Of a DNA stretch of 64,000 nt, positions 18,732 to 27,484 are shown in pieces. Position numbers and translations under genes: made by a program. The DNA is taken from the NCBI RefSeq assembly GCF_029961155.1, contig NZ_JASBRH010000007.1:62001-126000 (forward strand), read 5' to 3'. The stretch comes from Pontibacterium granulatum. Its GTDB lineage: Bacteria > Pseudomonadota > Gammaproteobacteria > Pseudomonadales > Balneatricaceae. How positions within the stretch are numbered: the first letter of the stretch is position 1; the number at the start of each line of letters is the position of its first letter. The notes below the pieces were generated by a model that had not been told where the DNA came from, ran no database searches, and worked only from the letters and a program-made list of their open reading frames with translations.

Positions 18732-21700
18732 ATGAGTGATCTGATTCCACTGCAGCCACTAACGTTTCCGCTGCATGGCATGCGCCTGATTGAGGCCAGC
18801 GCCGGTACCGGTAAGACCTACACCATCACCGCATTGTATCTGCGCCTGTTGTTGGGCCACGGTGAAGAAGGGCCTGTACAACCTCTCGGTCCCGACCAGA
18901 TTCTGGTGGTGACCTTTACCGAAGCGGCCACCGAAGAACTGCGCGACCGTATCCGTATACGTATCGCTGAAGCGCGTCAGGCCTTTATGCTAGCGCTTAA
19001 CGGCCATCCAATTAAAGAGCCCTTGCTAAAGGTGCTGACCGATGCGGTCGAAGACAGAGACAGTGCAGTAAAACTGTTGGAGCAGGCTGCCCAGCAAATG
19101 GATGAAGCGGCGATCTTTACCATCCACGGCTTCTGTCAGCGTATGCTCAAGCGCCACGCCTTTGAGAGTGGCGCGCTGTTCGAGACCGAACTGACCCAGG
19201 ATTCCCAGCGCCTGCTTAATCAGGCGGTGATGGATTTCTGGCGAGCTGAGATCTATCGCATGCAGGCGGGGATCGCCTCTGCCGTTTTGCATTTGTGGAA
19301 AACCCCAGGAGATCTGAGCCGGGACCTGAGCGGCTTCTGGAGTTCGCCCGAACTGCGTCTGCAACCGGACCTGTCGGATCAGGATCTGGGCAAACTGTTT
19401 GAGCAGTTCCAGAGCCAGCTAACGCGCTTCAAGTCTCTCTGGCTTAGTGATGAAACCGATCTGGAAGTATTGATTCGCGATTCTGGCGTCAACAAAAGCT
19501 CCTATAAAAAGAACCTGCTGCCCAACTGGCTGGCGAAGATCGGTGAGTTCGCCGAATCGGATAGAGCCGTTTTAGACAAAGATCTGCTGAAAGTGCTGGA
19601 TCGGCTCCAGCAGTCACGTTTGTATGAGAAATCCCCGAAAGGTAATCCGCCGGAGCACGAATTGTTTCGCCTGATCGAAGAGCTGCTGGAAGCTCAGGTG
19701 CCAGTGCGTGAGATCATGTTGGCCCGTGCCTACCGTAACGTGCGTGCGCGTTTCGATCAGCACAAACAGCAACACAACTTGCTCACCTTCGATGACCTGC
19801 TGATCAACCTGGATCGGGCGCTAAGCAATGACCAATCCGGTTTGCTGGCCGGAGCGATCCGCAACCAGTTCCCGCTGGCGCTGATTGACGAGTTCCAGGA
19901 TACCGACCCGATGCAGTACCGCATCTTCAACCGCATCTACGGCGGAGAGGAAGCAACAGCGGAGTACCGTCCTGGCCTGGTGATGATTGGCGACCCGAAA
20001 CAGGCAATCTACGCCTTCCGTGGCGCAGATATCTTTACCTATATTCACGCCCGCCGCCAAGTTGAGGCGCCGTACACCCTGGATACGAACTGGCGCTCCA
20101 CAAGTCGTATGGTGGAGTCGGTGAACCGTCTGTTCGAAAGCGCCAATGCGCCCTTTATCTACGAGCAAGATATCCAGTTCCAGGCGGTGAAGGCCGGTGG
20201 CAAGTCCGACAAGAAACCTCTGTTGCTGGGTGGCAAAGAGATCCCGGCGATGACCTTCTGGTACGAGGAGGATGAGGAGCCGATCAATCGCAACACCTAC
20301 TTTGCCCGGTTTGCCCGTGCGACCGCGGCTGAGATCGAACGCCTGCTGAGCGGTGATACCACCCTGGGTGATCGGGATTTGGCGGCGGGGGATATCGCGG
20401 TGCTGGTGCGTGACCGCTACGAGGCGGATGCGATCCGTCAGGCACTGGCTGAGTTCCAGCGTCCCTGCGTTTACCTGAGTAACCGTGAAAGTGTGTTCTC
20501 CACCCAGGAAGCCCTGGACCTGCTGTTGCTGTTGCAGGCGGTACAGGAGCCACAGAATGAACGCTTTGTGCGCGCCGCGCTGGCGACCTCTATCCTGCAG
20601 CTGGATGTGGACGCACTCGACCGCCTTAACCACGACGAAAAAGCCTGGGAAGCGGCGGTGGCAGAGTTCACCGAATATCAGCAGTGTTGGCTGCGTCTGG
20701 GGGTGTTGCCGATGCTGCACCGCCTGTTGCAACGACGCAAGCTATCCGAAGCGATCCTCTCCCGTGCCGACGGTGAACGTCGTCTCACCGACCTGTTGCA
20801 TCTGGGCGAACTGCTGCAGACTGCCAGTACCGAGGTAGAGGGTAGCGCAGGACTGTTGCGTTGGTACGCCGAGAAACTGAACAGCCCTAACGGCAGCGCT
20901 GAAGATCAGCAGTTGCGTCTGGAGAGTGACCGTAACCTGGTAACGCTGGTCACGATCCACAAATCCAAAGGCCTGGAATACCCGGTGGTGTTCCTGCCGT
21001 TCCCCTGTGCAATGAAGGATAGCAAGCAGTCGCTCTACCACGACGATAACGGCGATACCGTGATGGATTTGCAGGCGTCCGATGAAGCGGTGGCGAAAGC
21101 GGACGAAGAGCGTCTGGCGGAAGACTTGCGTCTGCTTTATGTGGCCCTGACTCGATCCGTGTACGCCTGCTACATGGGGGTGGCCGATGTGAAGGTGGGC
21201 CAGAAAAAAGAGCAGCTGCAACGTACCGCACTGGGATACCTGTTGTTACAGGAGGGGCGGGAGTTGCCTGAAGCGATAGCACGTCTGCCGGAGCTGTCAT
21301 CCGCCATCGCCGTGCTCGAACCGCCACAAACGGCACCACAGATTGATCTGTTTGCAGAGGCGCTGACACAGCAGCCAGAGCTTGAAGCACGTCAGTTTAA
21401 GGCGCGTATCGACCGCAACTGGCGGATGACCAGTTACTCCGCGCTGAGCAGTCATGGCGGCGGACACCAGCTGCCAGAGCTGCCCGGACTGGATCTGGAG
21501 GTAGCGGGTGAAGAGGTCGAAGTTGCCGAGCCGGAACAGTCGATCTTCAGCTTTCCCAAAGGTGCACGCGCCGGTACCTTCCTGCACGCGGTATTTGAAG
21601 ACCTGGATTTCCCAACTGCTGGCGGTGCAGAACTGACCGAATACCTGCAGGAACGCCTCACGCTGGAAGGGTATGACACCGAGTGGACAGCGGTACTGGA

Positions 21701-22256
21701 AACCCTGGTGGCTGATGTGTTGGACAGCGATCTCGGTGTCGACGGTACCAGGCTGCGGGATCTCTCCGCTGACAACAAGCTGGTGGAGATGGAGTTTATG
21801 CTGCCGATCAATGGATTGGACTGCGGCGCGCTCAATCAGTTGATCCGCAGTCAGGATCCGCTTTCAGCACAGGCCAGTTTTCTGAACTTCGATCGGGTCA
21901 CCGGTATGTTGAAAGGTTTTATCGATCTGGTGTTCCGCCACAACGGGCGTTATTACGTGCTGGACTACAAATCTAATTTCCTGGGTGATAGCCACGATGC
22001 GTATACGCAGCACGCGATGGCGGAGGCGATGATCGACCACCGCTACGACCTGCAGTACCAGCTCTATACCCTGGCGTTACATCGCCTGTTGCAGAGCCGG
22101 ATACCAGATTACGACTACGAGCAACATATGGGTGGCGTGTTCTACCTATTCCTGCGTGGTATGGGGCAAGGTGATAACGGCATCTTCCATGTACGCCCGG
22201 AGGCTGACTTTATAGAACAGCTGGACCAGCAGTTTGCACAGGGAGGTGAGGTATGA
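18732..22256 (+). CDS. recB: RecBCD helicase/nuclease subunit RecB
   Basis: 1174 residues. Walker A EASAGTGKT near the start, UvrD-type motifs including LIDEFQDTDPMQY, IGDPKQAIYAFRGAD and VTIHKSKGLEYPVV, then a C-terminal nuclease domain with GFIDLVFRHNGRYYVLDYKSN (the D-x-Y-K active site). It is a 3'-5' helicase and the only nuclease of the complex. ATG follows AAGGAT; the last four bases overlap the start of recD. Confidence 0.95.
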   Translation: MSDLIPLQPLTFPLHGMRLIEASAGTGKTYTITALYLRLLLGHGEEGPVQPLGPDQILVVTFTEAATEELRDRIRIRIAEARQAFMLALNGHPIKEPLLKVLTDAVEDRDSAVKLLEQAAQQMDEAAIFTIHGFCQRMLKRHAFESGALFETELTQDSQRLLNQAVMDFWRAEIYRMQAGIASAVLHLWKTPGDLSRDLSGFWSSPELRLQPDLSDQDLGKLFEQFQSQLTRFKSLWLSDETDLEVLIRDSGVNKSSYKKNLLPNWLAKIGEFAESDRAVLDKDLLKVLDRLQQSRLYEKSPKGNPPEHELFRLIEELLEAQVPVREIMLARAYRNVRARFDQHKQQHNLLTFDDLLINLDRALSNDQSGLLAGAIRNQFPLALIDEFQDTDPMQYRIFNRIYGGEEATAEYRPGLVMIGDPKQAIYAFRGADIFTYIHARRQVEAPYTLDTNWRSTSRMVESVNRLFESANAPFIYEQDIQFQAVKAGGKSDKKPLLLGGKEIPAMTFWYEEDEEPINRNTYFARFARATAAEIERLLSGDTTLGDRDLAAGDIAVLVRDRYEADAIRQALAEFQRPCVYLSNRESVFSTQEALDLLLLLQAVQEPQNERFVRAALATSILQLDVDALDRLNHDEKAWEAAVAEFTEYQQCWLRLGVLPMLHRLLQRRKLSEAILSRADGERRLTDLLHLGELLQTASTEVEGSAGLLRWYAEKLNSPNGSAEDQQLRLESDRNLVTLVTIHKSKGLEYPVVFLPFPCAMKDSKQSLYHDDNGDTVMDLQASDEAVAKADEERLAEDLRLLYVALTRSVYACYMGVADVKVGQKKEQLQRTALGYLLLQEGRELPEAIARLPELSSAIAVLEPPQTAPQIDLFAEALTQQPELEARQFKARIDRNWRMTSYSALSSHGGGHQLPELPGLDLEVAGEEVEVAEPEQSIFSFPKGARAGTFLHAVFEDLDFPTAGGAELTEYLQERLTLEGYDTEWTAVLETLVADVLDSDLGVDGTRLRDLSADNKLVEMEFMLPINGLDCGALNQLIRSQDPLSAQASFLNFDRVTGMLKGFIDLVFRHNGRYYVLDYKSNFLGDSHDAYTQHAMAEAMIDHRYDLQYQLYTLALHRLLQSRIPDYDYEQHMGGVFYLFLRGMGQGDNGIFHVRPEADFIEQLDQQFAQGGEV

Positions 22257-24076
22257 GCGAGCTGTTAACCGCACTCCGTGCCCGTGTGGATATGGGAGAG
22301 CTTCGTCCGCTGGATTATCAGTTTGGTCGTTTCCTGCAGCAGAAGGGTGCGAGCGAGTGTGCCGTGCTGGCTGGTGTGCTGGTCAGTGCCGAGCTGGCGC
22401 AGGGGCATGTCTGTCTGCAGTTGTCACGCCTGCCGGAGTTGTCGCCGGAGTTGAAACAGTTGGTGATCAAATACGGCATCACCACATTGAAGCCGGAGTC
22501 GCAAATTATTGGGACGGGAGATGATTCTGTCACGCCTCTGGTACTAAACGGCGACCGCCTCTATCTGCATCGTTACTGGGCCTATGAGGTGATGATCGCA
22601 GGTAACTTGCATAAACGTGCTGCAGGGTCCGAAGTGGATCTGGATACATTAAAAGCAGGTCTGGATCGTCTGTTTAAACGTACGCCGAACGAGACTGATT
22701 GGCAGCGAGTCGCTGCTGCGATCGCAGCACAGCGCCGTTTCTCGGTAATCTCCGGTGGGCCGGGTACGGGTAAGACCACCACCGTGACTAAACTGCTGGC
22801 ATTGATCTGCGAGCAGAGTCTGAAGGCCGGACGCGAACCTGTGATCAAGTTGGCGGCGCCAACGGGTAAAGCCGCAGCCCGCCTGTCTGAATCGATTGCC
22901 GGGGCTGTGAGTCAGTTGCCGCTCTCGATGGAGCAGCGTGCGCTTATCCCCTCTGAGGCCAGTACATTACACCGTCTGCTGGGGGTGATCCCGAACAGTC
23001 ACAATTTCCGCCACAATACCGCCAATCCGTTGCATCTGGATCTGTTGGTGGTGGATGAGGCATCAATGATCGATCTGCCGATGATGGCACGGTTGTTGGA
23101 CGCGTTGCCGGAATCGGCCCGCCTGATCCTGATTGGCGACCGCGACCAGCTCGCGTCTGTCGAAGCGGGCAGTGTGCTGGGGGATATCTGCCAGTGGCCT
23201 GGAGAGGTGGGCTATTCGCAACAACAGGCGGAAGCGTTGTCTGCCCTATGTGATATTCCAGTGGATGAGATCTGCCAGAACTATCCATCCCCCGTAGCAG
23301 ATTCCGTGGCGTTTTTACGGAAAAGTTACAGATTTCATGATCAGAGTGGAATTGGCCACTTGGCACGTGCCGTAAATAACGGTGATGTGGCACGTTTTAA
23401 TGCAGTGGTCCGGCAGGATTACAGCGACATCGAGCTCAATTTGCTCACCAGCGAGGGTTACAATGCGCTGATTCAACGTGCGGTGGAGGGTTACAGTCAC
23501 TACCTGCGTTGTGTGGAAGAAAACTCCGCACCGGAACATATTCTGGCGCAATTCGGCCGTTTGCAGCTGCTTTGTGCACTGCGAGAAGGGCCTTACGGTG
23601 TAGCAGGGCTGAATGAGACGATTCGTGCTGGTCTGGCGAAGCGTGGCTTGGTGGCGTCGGACGGACTCTGGTACAGCGGTCGCCCAGTGATCATCACCCG
23701 CAACGATTCAGCGTTGGAACTCTACAATGGCGACATCGGTATCGCGCTGCCAGACGCAGAGGGTAACCTGCGCGTCTGGTTTGAGCAGTCCGGCAAGGTG
23801 CGTGCGGTCTTGCCAAGCCGCCTGCCTGAACACGAAACCGTGTTTGCGATGACGGTGCATAAAAGTCAGGGATCGGAGTTCGAGCAGGTGTTGTTTTTGA
23901 TGCCGCCGGATGACAATCCGGTACTGACGCGGGAGTTGCTTTACACAGGGATTACCCGTGCCAAGCAGGCGTTAGCGCTTTATGGCACCGAACGTATCTT
24001 CATACAAGCAGCGATGCGGCCTACAGAGCGAAACGGTGGCTTGGCCGATCGATTGTGGAAGGCGAATTTCTTCTAG
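22253..24076 (+). CDS. recD: RecBCD helicase subunit RecD
   Basis: 607 residues, the usual RecD length. An N-terminal RecB-binding part is followed by an SF1B helicase core: Walker A SGGPGTGKTTT, LLVVDEASMIDLPMM, LIGDRDQLASVEAGSVLGD and the late motif AMTVHKSQGSEFEQVL. It is a 5'-3' helicase. The ATG overlaps the recB stop (ATGA), indicating coupled translation and equal stoichiometry. Confidence 0.95.
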   Translation: MSELLTALRARVDMGELRPLDYQFGRFLQQKGASECAVLAGVLVSAELAQGHVCLQLSRLPELSPELKQLVIKYGITTLKPESQIIGTGDDSVTPLVLNGDRLYLHRYWAYEVMIAGNLHKRAAGSEVDLDTLKAGLDRLFKRTPNETDWQRVAAAIAAQRRFSVISGGPGTGKTTTVTKLLALICEQSLKAGREPVIKLAAPTGKAAARLSESIAGAVSQLPLSMEQRALIPSEASTLHRLLGVIPNSHNFRHNTANPLHLDLLVVDEASMIDLPMMARLLDALPESARLILIGDRDQLASVEAGSVLGDICQWPGEVGYSQQQAEALSALCDIPVDEICQNYPSPVADSVAFLRKSYRFHDQSGIGHLARAVNNGDVARFNAVVRQDYSDIELNLLTSEGYNALIQRAVEGYSHYLRCVEENSAPEHILAQFGRLQLLCALREGPYGVAGLNETIRAGLAKRGLVASDGLWYSGRPVIITRNDSALELYNGDIGIALPDAEGNLRVWFEQSGKVRAVLPSRLPEHETVFAMTVHKSQGSEFEQVLFLMPPDDNPVLTRELLYTGITRAKQALALYGTERIFIQAAMRPTERNGGLADRLWKANFF

Positions 24077-24098
24077 CCTTAGCAGAATATCAGCCACT

Positions 24099-24121
24099 AA
24101 AAAGGGAGCCTGGTGGCTCCC
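24099..24121 (-). terminator. Intrinsic terminator between recD and the grxA/small-ORF transcript
   Basis: GGGAGCC (24104-24110) and GGCTCCC (24115-24121) form a tight stem. On the minus strand it is followed by TTTTT (24099-24103). It therefore ends a leftward transcript, supporting that the small ORF 24159-24290 is expressed. It could also slow plus-strand readthrough from recD. Confidence 0.65.
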
Positions 24122-24158
24122 TTGCTGGATAGAGTACTTCAGTAGTCGACGTATAGTC

Positions 24159-24290
24159 TTAACGACGGCGACGCTGCTGTTTCTCTTCGACGCGGATACG
24201 AATCGGTTTCAGCTCACGCTGCGCGGGCTTGCTCATCTGGAACACAATATAACCAGCTGCGAGTGCCAGCAGAGTTGTAAAAATCAGCAT
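24159..24290 (-). CDS. 43-residue single-helix membrane protein with Arg-rich tail
   Basis: An ATG at 24288-24290 follows AGGAG with a 6-nt spacer and opens a 43-codon frame ending in TAA. Residues 2-18 (LIFTTLLALAAGYIVFQ) form one membrane helix. The rest is strongly basic and ends RRRR. The frame lies 86 nt after grxA in the same orientation and ends just before an intrinsic terminator. Nothing similar is known to me; the basic tail should sit in the cytoplasm. Support is the RBS, helix, terminator and operon-like position; homologues were not checked. Confidence 0.6.
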   Translation of the reverse strand: MLIFTTLLALAAGYIVFQMSKPAQRELKPIRIRVEEKQQRRRR

Positions 24291-24376
24291 ATGTCGCTCC
24301 TAGTGCCGGATATTACCGGTCGTCAGATTCGGCATTTCGATGCGCGGGTGGCACACCTCAGACTCGATATTACTGA

Positions 24377-24619
24377 TTATAGACCCTGTTGACCAACGTA
24401 TTGTTCAAATTCGGTGAAACCACCGATGTGCTCTTGTCCTATAAATATCTGGGGTACGGTCTCAACAGGTTTACCGACCGTCTTTTCCAGATCCGCCTTG
24501 CTGATATTCTCTGCGTAGATATCAATGTAGCGGAAGTTTAACTCTTTGATTTCACAAAGCTGTTTTGCGCGAGTACAGAAGCCACATCCAGGACGGCCAA
24601 AAATGGTAACGCGTTTCAT
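24377..24619 (-). CDS. grxA: Glutaredoxin (GrxA type)
   Basis: 80 residues from the ATG at 24619, which follows AGGAG; an upstream in-frame start would add seven residues with no homologous counterpart. The active site is C12-G-F-C15 (GrxA of E. coli has CPYC). The block KPVETVPQIFIGQEHIGGFTEF carries the cis-Pro glutathione site and is nearly identical to that of E. coli GrxA. It reduces disulfides with glutathione, for example in ribonucleotide reductase. The CGFC variant is slightly unusual but keeps both cysteines. Confidence 0.9.
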   Translation of the reverse strand: MKRVTIFGRPGCGFCTRAKQLCEIKELNFRYIDIYAENISKADLEKTVGKPVETVPQIFIGQEHIGGFTEFEQYVGQQGL

Positions 24620-25235
24620 TGTGCTGAATCTCCTGATCAAAAAATCTATAGAAGTATTAGAGCATGGCGGGAGAATCAGCAGCCAATTGGATCTGTTTAT
24701 TCAGGTCATTTAGTTGACCTATCGACAATGGCGAGGAGGGGCGGCCGTCAACCCCTAGATTGGCTAATGCAACACAGAAATTTTTCATTAAGGAAATTGT
24801 CACAAGTGCAACTGATTTTTATGTGCAGCGCAGCATCGGCGCATATTCTAAGGGGCTAGGGGATTTTCCCCAAAGCCTGTGGATAAACCTGTCGACAAGA
24901 TTTGGGCAAGGAGTTGTAACGCTGATAATACGGGCGCTTTGCTTGGTTTGGTTAAAAATCGTACAGATATCTAACTGTATGATTTCTAATGGCTAATCCA
25001 CGTCAATATTAAAATAATGCAACTTTTTGACGACGAAATCTAAATGAAAATAAATCATGTTGAAACGTTTTTATTCTGTGCATTTCATGAACTGTAAAGC
25101 TGGATTTACAGTGTGGCAGAAAGAGTCTGGTGCGTTGAATCTGAAGTTTCTATAGAAGGGATGTCGAAGCGGTAGCGGGTATAACAGTCATTAGAGAATG
25201 TCTGCTATACCCGACGGTAGGTAAGAAAAAGCTGC
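24620..25235. other. 616-nt intergenic region
   Basis: AT-rich, with no convincing gene. It contains one perfect DnaA-box-like TGTGGATAA (about 24879), insufficient for an origin, and a long hairpin at 25176-25213. A 78-codon plus-strand frame at 24760 lacks an RBS and protein-like composition. Confidence 0.45.
25176..25213. repeat. Long imperfect hairpin (38 nt)
   Basis: CGGGTATA pairs with TATACCCG, and inside it CAG/CTG and CATT/AATG also pair, leaving a 4-nt AGAG loop. There is no T-run on either side, so it is not a plain terminator. It lies 23 nt past the stop of the SH3-domain gene and may stabilise that mRNA end or be a REP-like unit; only this copy was seen in the window. Confidence 0.4.
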
Positions 25236-25805
25236 TTACCAGGTGGAAGATGGCTTGCGGCGACCGGAGAAGGAACGCACCAGCAGACCCAGAATTACAC
25301 CACCCAGCGCGATCAGGCCACCGTGGGTAAACCAGCGCATCAAGTTGCTTTCATCCATGGTCTCAATCTGGAAGCTGAGAGACTTAATTTCGGTTTTCAG
25401 TTCGTTAACCTCGTCAGCCAGTACTTGGCGCTCGTTGCGAACTGCATTCAACTCTGCCTGTAATTGGTTGATCACCTCGCTCTGTTCTTCAACCTGGCTA
25501 CGACTTTTCTTCAGGTCACTCTCTAGAATAGGCAGACGCACACTCATGCTCTGGCCTTTTCCGACGTTATCAGGTGCAACCCAGCCAACCTTACCGTTTG
25601 GTGTGCGGATCTGAACATATTTTGTAGCTGGATCGGTGTTCAGGATGGTGACAGGCGCACCGCTCTGCACACGGCCGGTGATCCGGTATTTGTTACTCGG
25701 GCCGCTGTGGTAAAAAATGTATACATCGTCGGCGATATGGCCTGTTTGTGCGTTAACTTGTAAGGAAAGGCTTAAAATCAAAAGTGTGAATAGTGTTTTC
25801 ATCAA
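25236..25805 (-). CDS. SH3-domain/coiled-coil membrane protein (YgiM/TIGR04211-like)
   Basis: 189 residues. A signal peptide (1-19) is followed by a bacterial SH3 domain (about 24-90) with the typical SGPSNKYRITGRVQSG and GKVGWVAP. A coiled coil spans about 95-150, then comes a C-terminal membrane helix (about 158-176). This layout is that of the TIGR04211 family, of which E. coli YgiM is a member. SH3b domains often bind peptidoglycan. It is probably anchored in the inner membrane with the SH3b domain in the periplasm; precise function unknown. Confidence 0.8.
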   Translation of the reverse strand: MMKTLFTLLILSLSLQVNAQTGHIADDVYIFYHSGPSNKYRITGRVQSGAPVTILNTDPATKYVQIRTPNGKVGWVAPDNVGKGQSMSVRLPILESDLKKSRSQVEEQSEVINQLQAELNAVRNERQVLADEVNELKTEIKSLSFQIETMDESNLMRWFTHGGLIALGGVILGLLVRSFSGRRKPSSTW

Positions 25806-26115
25806 TACCGTCGCTAATAGTAATTTGCTTATGTTCTAACTAAGCCTGGTTCCCTACTCCCAAGCCGCTTACCTACCCATAGACCGCTCAGACAACAAAA
25901 AACTGAAAATGATCCGTGCGTATTCTACTAAGTTGTTTAATACTTTTCGATGAGCCGATGCTCCGAACCGCCCTGCATATCAGGGCTGGAGTGAAGCACA
26001 TCTGAAGTAAGTTTGTGTTAAGCATTAGTATGATAACAAATGCGTCTTCCGGCCACTGCATAACGGGGTGTTCTGTTTTGGTGGTAACGGGATTTAACTG
26101 GATAGGGAAAACACA
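25806..26115. other. 310-nt divergent intergenic region
   Basis: It lies between the SH3-domain gene and the MscS gene and presumably holds both promoters. A short stem GCCCTGCATATCAGGGC lies near 25971-25987. No gene seen. Confidence 0.4.
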
Positions 26116-26922
26116 ATGGAAAACATGTTCGACACCTATATCTACCCATGGGTGATTAATATTCTGCTGGCGCTGGCGATCTTCTTTGTCGGTCGCTGGG
26201 TTGCTAATCAGATCATTAAGCTGATCACTCGCCTGCTGCGTCGCTCCAAGATGGACGATATGCTGGTTAACTTCATCACATCAATTGCCAACATACTGTT
26301 GCTGCTGGTTGTAGTGGTGGCGGCCCTTGATCAATTGGGGGTGGATACCACATCGCTGATCGCTCTGGTGGGTGCTGCTGGTTTGGCGGTTGGCCTGGCG
26401 CTGCAGGATTCACTTAAGAACTTTGCGGCGGGTGTGATGCTGATTGTGTTCCGTCCATTTCGCGAAGGTGACTTTGTAGAGGCGGGTGGTGTCTCCGGTA
26501 TCGTGGAGCATGTCACCATTTTTAACACTGTGATGCGCACTCCGGATAACCGTGAAGTGATTGTGCCAAACGGTGGTATTTACAGCGATGTAATCGTTAA
26601 CTTCTCTGCCCGTGATACCCGCCGTGTGGATATGGTTTTTGGTATCGGTTACGACAGCGATCTGAAACAGGCAAAAGCGATTCTGGTAGAGATTCTGGCA
26701 AACGATGAACGTATATTGAAAGACCCAGCGCCGGTCGTGGCAGTGTCAGAACTGGCGGATAGCAGTGTGAATTTTGTTGTGCGTCCCTGGGTGAAATCAG
26801 CCGATTACTGGAGCGTGAAGTGGGATACCACTGAAGCTGTGAAGTTGCGCTTCGATGCAGAGGATATCACGATCCCTTATCCACAGATGGATGTGCATCT
26901 GCACGAGCACGACGACGATTAA
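26116..26922 (+). CDS. Small-conductance mechanosensitive channel (MscS family)
   Basis: 268 residues, near the length of E. coli MscS. Three N-terminal membrane helices end in the pore helix region VGAAGLAVGLALQDSLKNFAAG. Then come the beta domain with FRPFREGDFVEAGG and the C-terminal alpha/beta vestibule (about 180-260). The channel opens under membrane tension and releases solutes on hypo-osmotic shock. A terminator follows. Confidence 0.92.
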   Translation: MENMFDTYIYPWVINILLALAIFFVGRWVANQIIKLITRLLRRSKMDDMLVNFITSIANILLLLVVVVAALDQLGVDTTSLIALVGAAGLAVGLALQDSLKNFAAGVMLIVFRPFREGDFVEAGGVSGIVEHVTIFNTVMRTPDNREVIVPNGGIYSDVIVNFSARDTRRVDMVFGIGYDSDLKQAKAILVEILANDERILKDPAPVVAVSELADSSVNFVVRPWVKSADYWSVKWDTTEAVKLRFDAEDITIPYPQMDVHLHEHDDD

Positions 26923-26954
26923 GCTTCCGTTTTTTCTTTAATGGTAGAAACGAT

Positions 26955-26982
26955 AAAAGTGGGTCTGTATAGGCCCCTTTTT
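26955..26982 (+). terminator. Intrinsic terminator after the MscS gene
   Basis: AAAAGTGGGTCT (26955-26966) can pair, with G-T pairs, with AGGCCCCTTTTT (26971-26982) across a GTAT loop; the T-run is part of the 3' arm. Confidence 0.55.
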
Positions 26983-27112
26983 CATTGGGAGGTTTGTACC
27001 GTCCTGATATAGGTTTACACATTGGAGACCTATGATGGATTCCGACATTCGATCAACAAGAAAGCGCACCAGCATGATTATCCACTAACCTTTAAATTGT
27101 CTACTCGCTCTA

Positions 27113-27250
27113 GAGGGTGTCGCAAAACGACAGTGCTTGCTGATATGGTGTTAAAAATCTGCTCAAAATGCTCATTTACACCTACATAAATGTATTTTCG
27201 CAGCTTTTTGCCTTGTTTCAGCTGTGCTCCTTACGTTTTACAACACCCTC
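27113..27250. mobile_element. MITE-like element, 138 bp, with 4-bp target duplication
   Basis: The ends are inverted repeats: GAGGGTGTCGCAAAACG on the left and, reverse-complemented, GAGGGTGTTGTAAAACG on the right (15 of 17 identical). It is flanked by TCTA at 27109-27112 and 27251-27254, a 4-bp target-site duplication. It carries no ORF. A diverged second copy lies at 53651-53844 and shares GCTCAAAATGCTCATTTACA and the terminal repeats. These are the marks of a non-autonomous element moved by a transposase encoded elsewhere. Confidence 0.7.
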
Positions 27251-27251
27251 T

Positions 27252-27377
27252 CTAGCTGTCCGCAATCGCCTGGCGTTGTTTAGTGCCCACGAGCTGTTGT
27301 TCCAGATCAGGTGTTTGAGCATTAGCACTTGATGCGGTGATACTGAAGGCGGGTAGCAGTAGGAATTTTTTGAGCAT
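27252..27377 (-). CDS. 41-residue exported peptide or truncated gene next to the MITE
   Basis: ATG at 27375-27377 after AAAGG. Residues 1-20 (MLKKFLLLPAFSITASSANA) are a clean signal peptide with an ANA|Q cleavage site. The 21-residue mature part is TPDLEQQLVGTKQRQ-like and polar. The TAG stop (27252-27254) lies inside the TCTA duplication of the MITE. Removing the element and one duplication still gives TAG, so the insertion did not create the stop. It may be a remnant of a longer exported protein or a real small secreted peptide. Confidence 0.4.
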   Translation of the reverse strand: MLKKFLLLPAFSITASSANAQTPDLEQQLVGTKQRQAIADS

Positions 27378-27484
27378 CGTGGGAACCTTTACATCGATTG
27401 GAATTCTTCTGACTATGATGCGAATGCGCAGGTAAAGTCTGGTTTAGATCGTACAACGTCGTATAAACAGATTCGGTACAGAGA

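Noticed and set aside
15429-24076. recCBD considered as part of a defence island
   Set aside because: Order and lengths are those of the ordinary chromosomal RecBCD; no other defence genes are adjacent.
24870-24900. DnaA-box TGTGGATAA in the 24641-25235 gap, considered as origin signal
   Set aside because: Only one good box, no cluster, no dnaA, gidA or rpmH nearby.
24760-24996. 78-codon frame in the intergenic region after grxA
   Set aside because: No RBS, no family, mixed composition.
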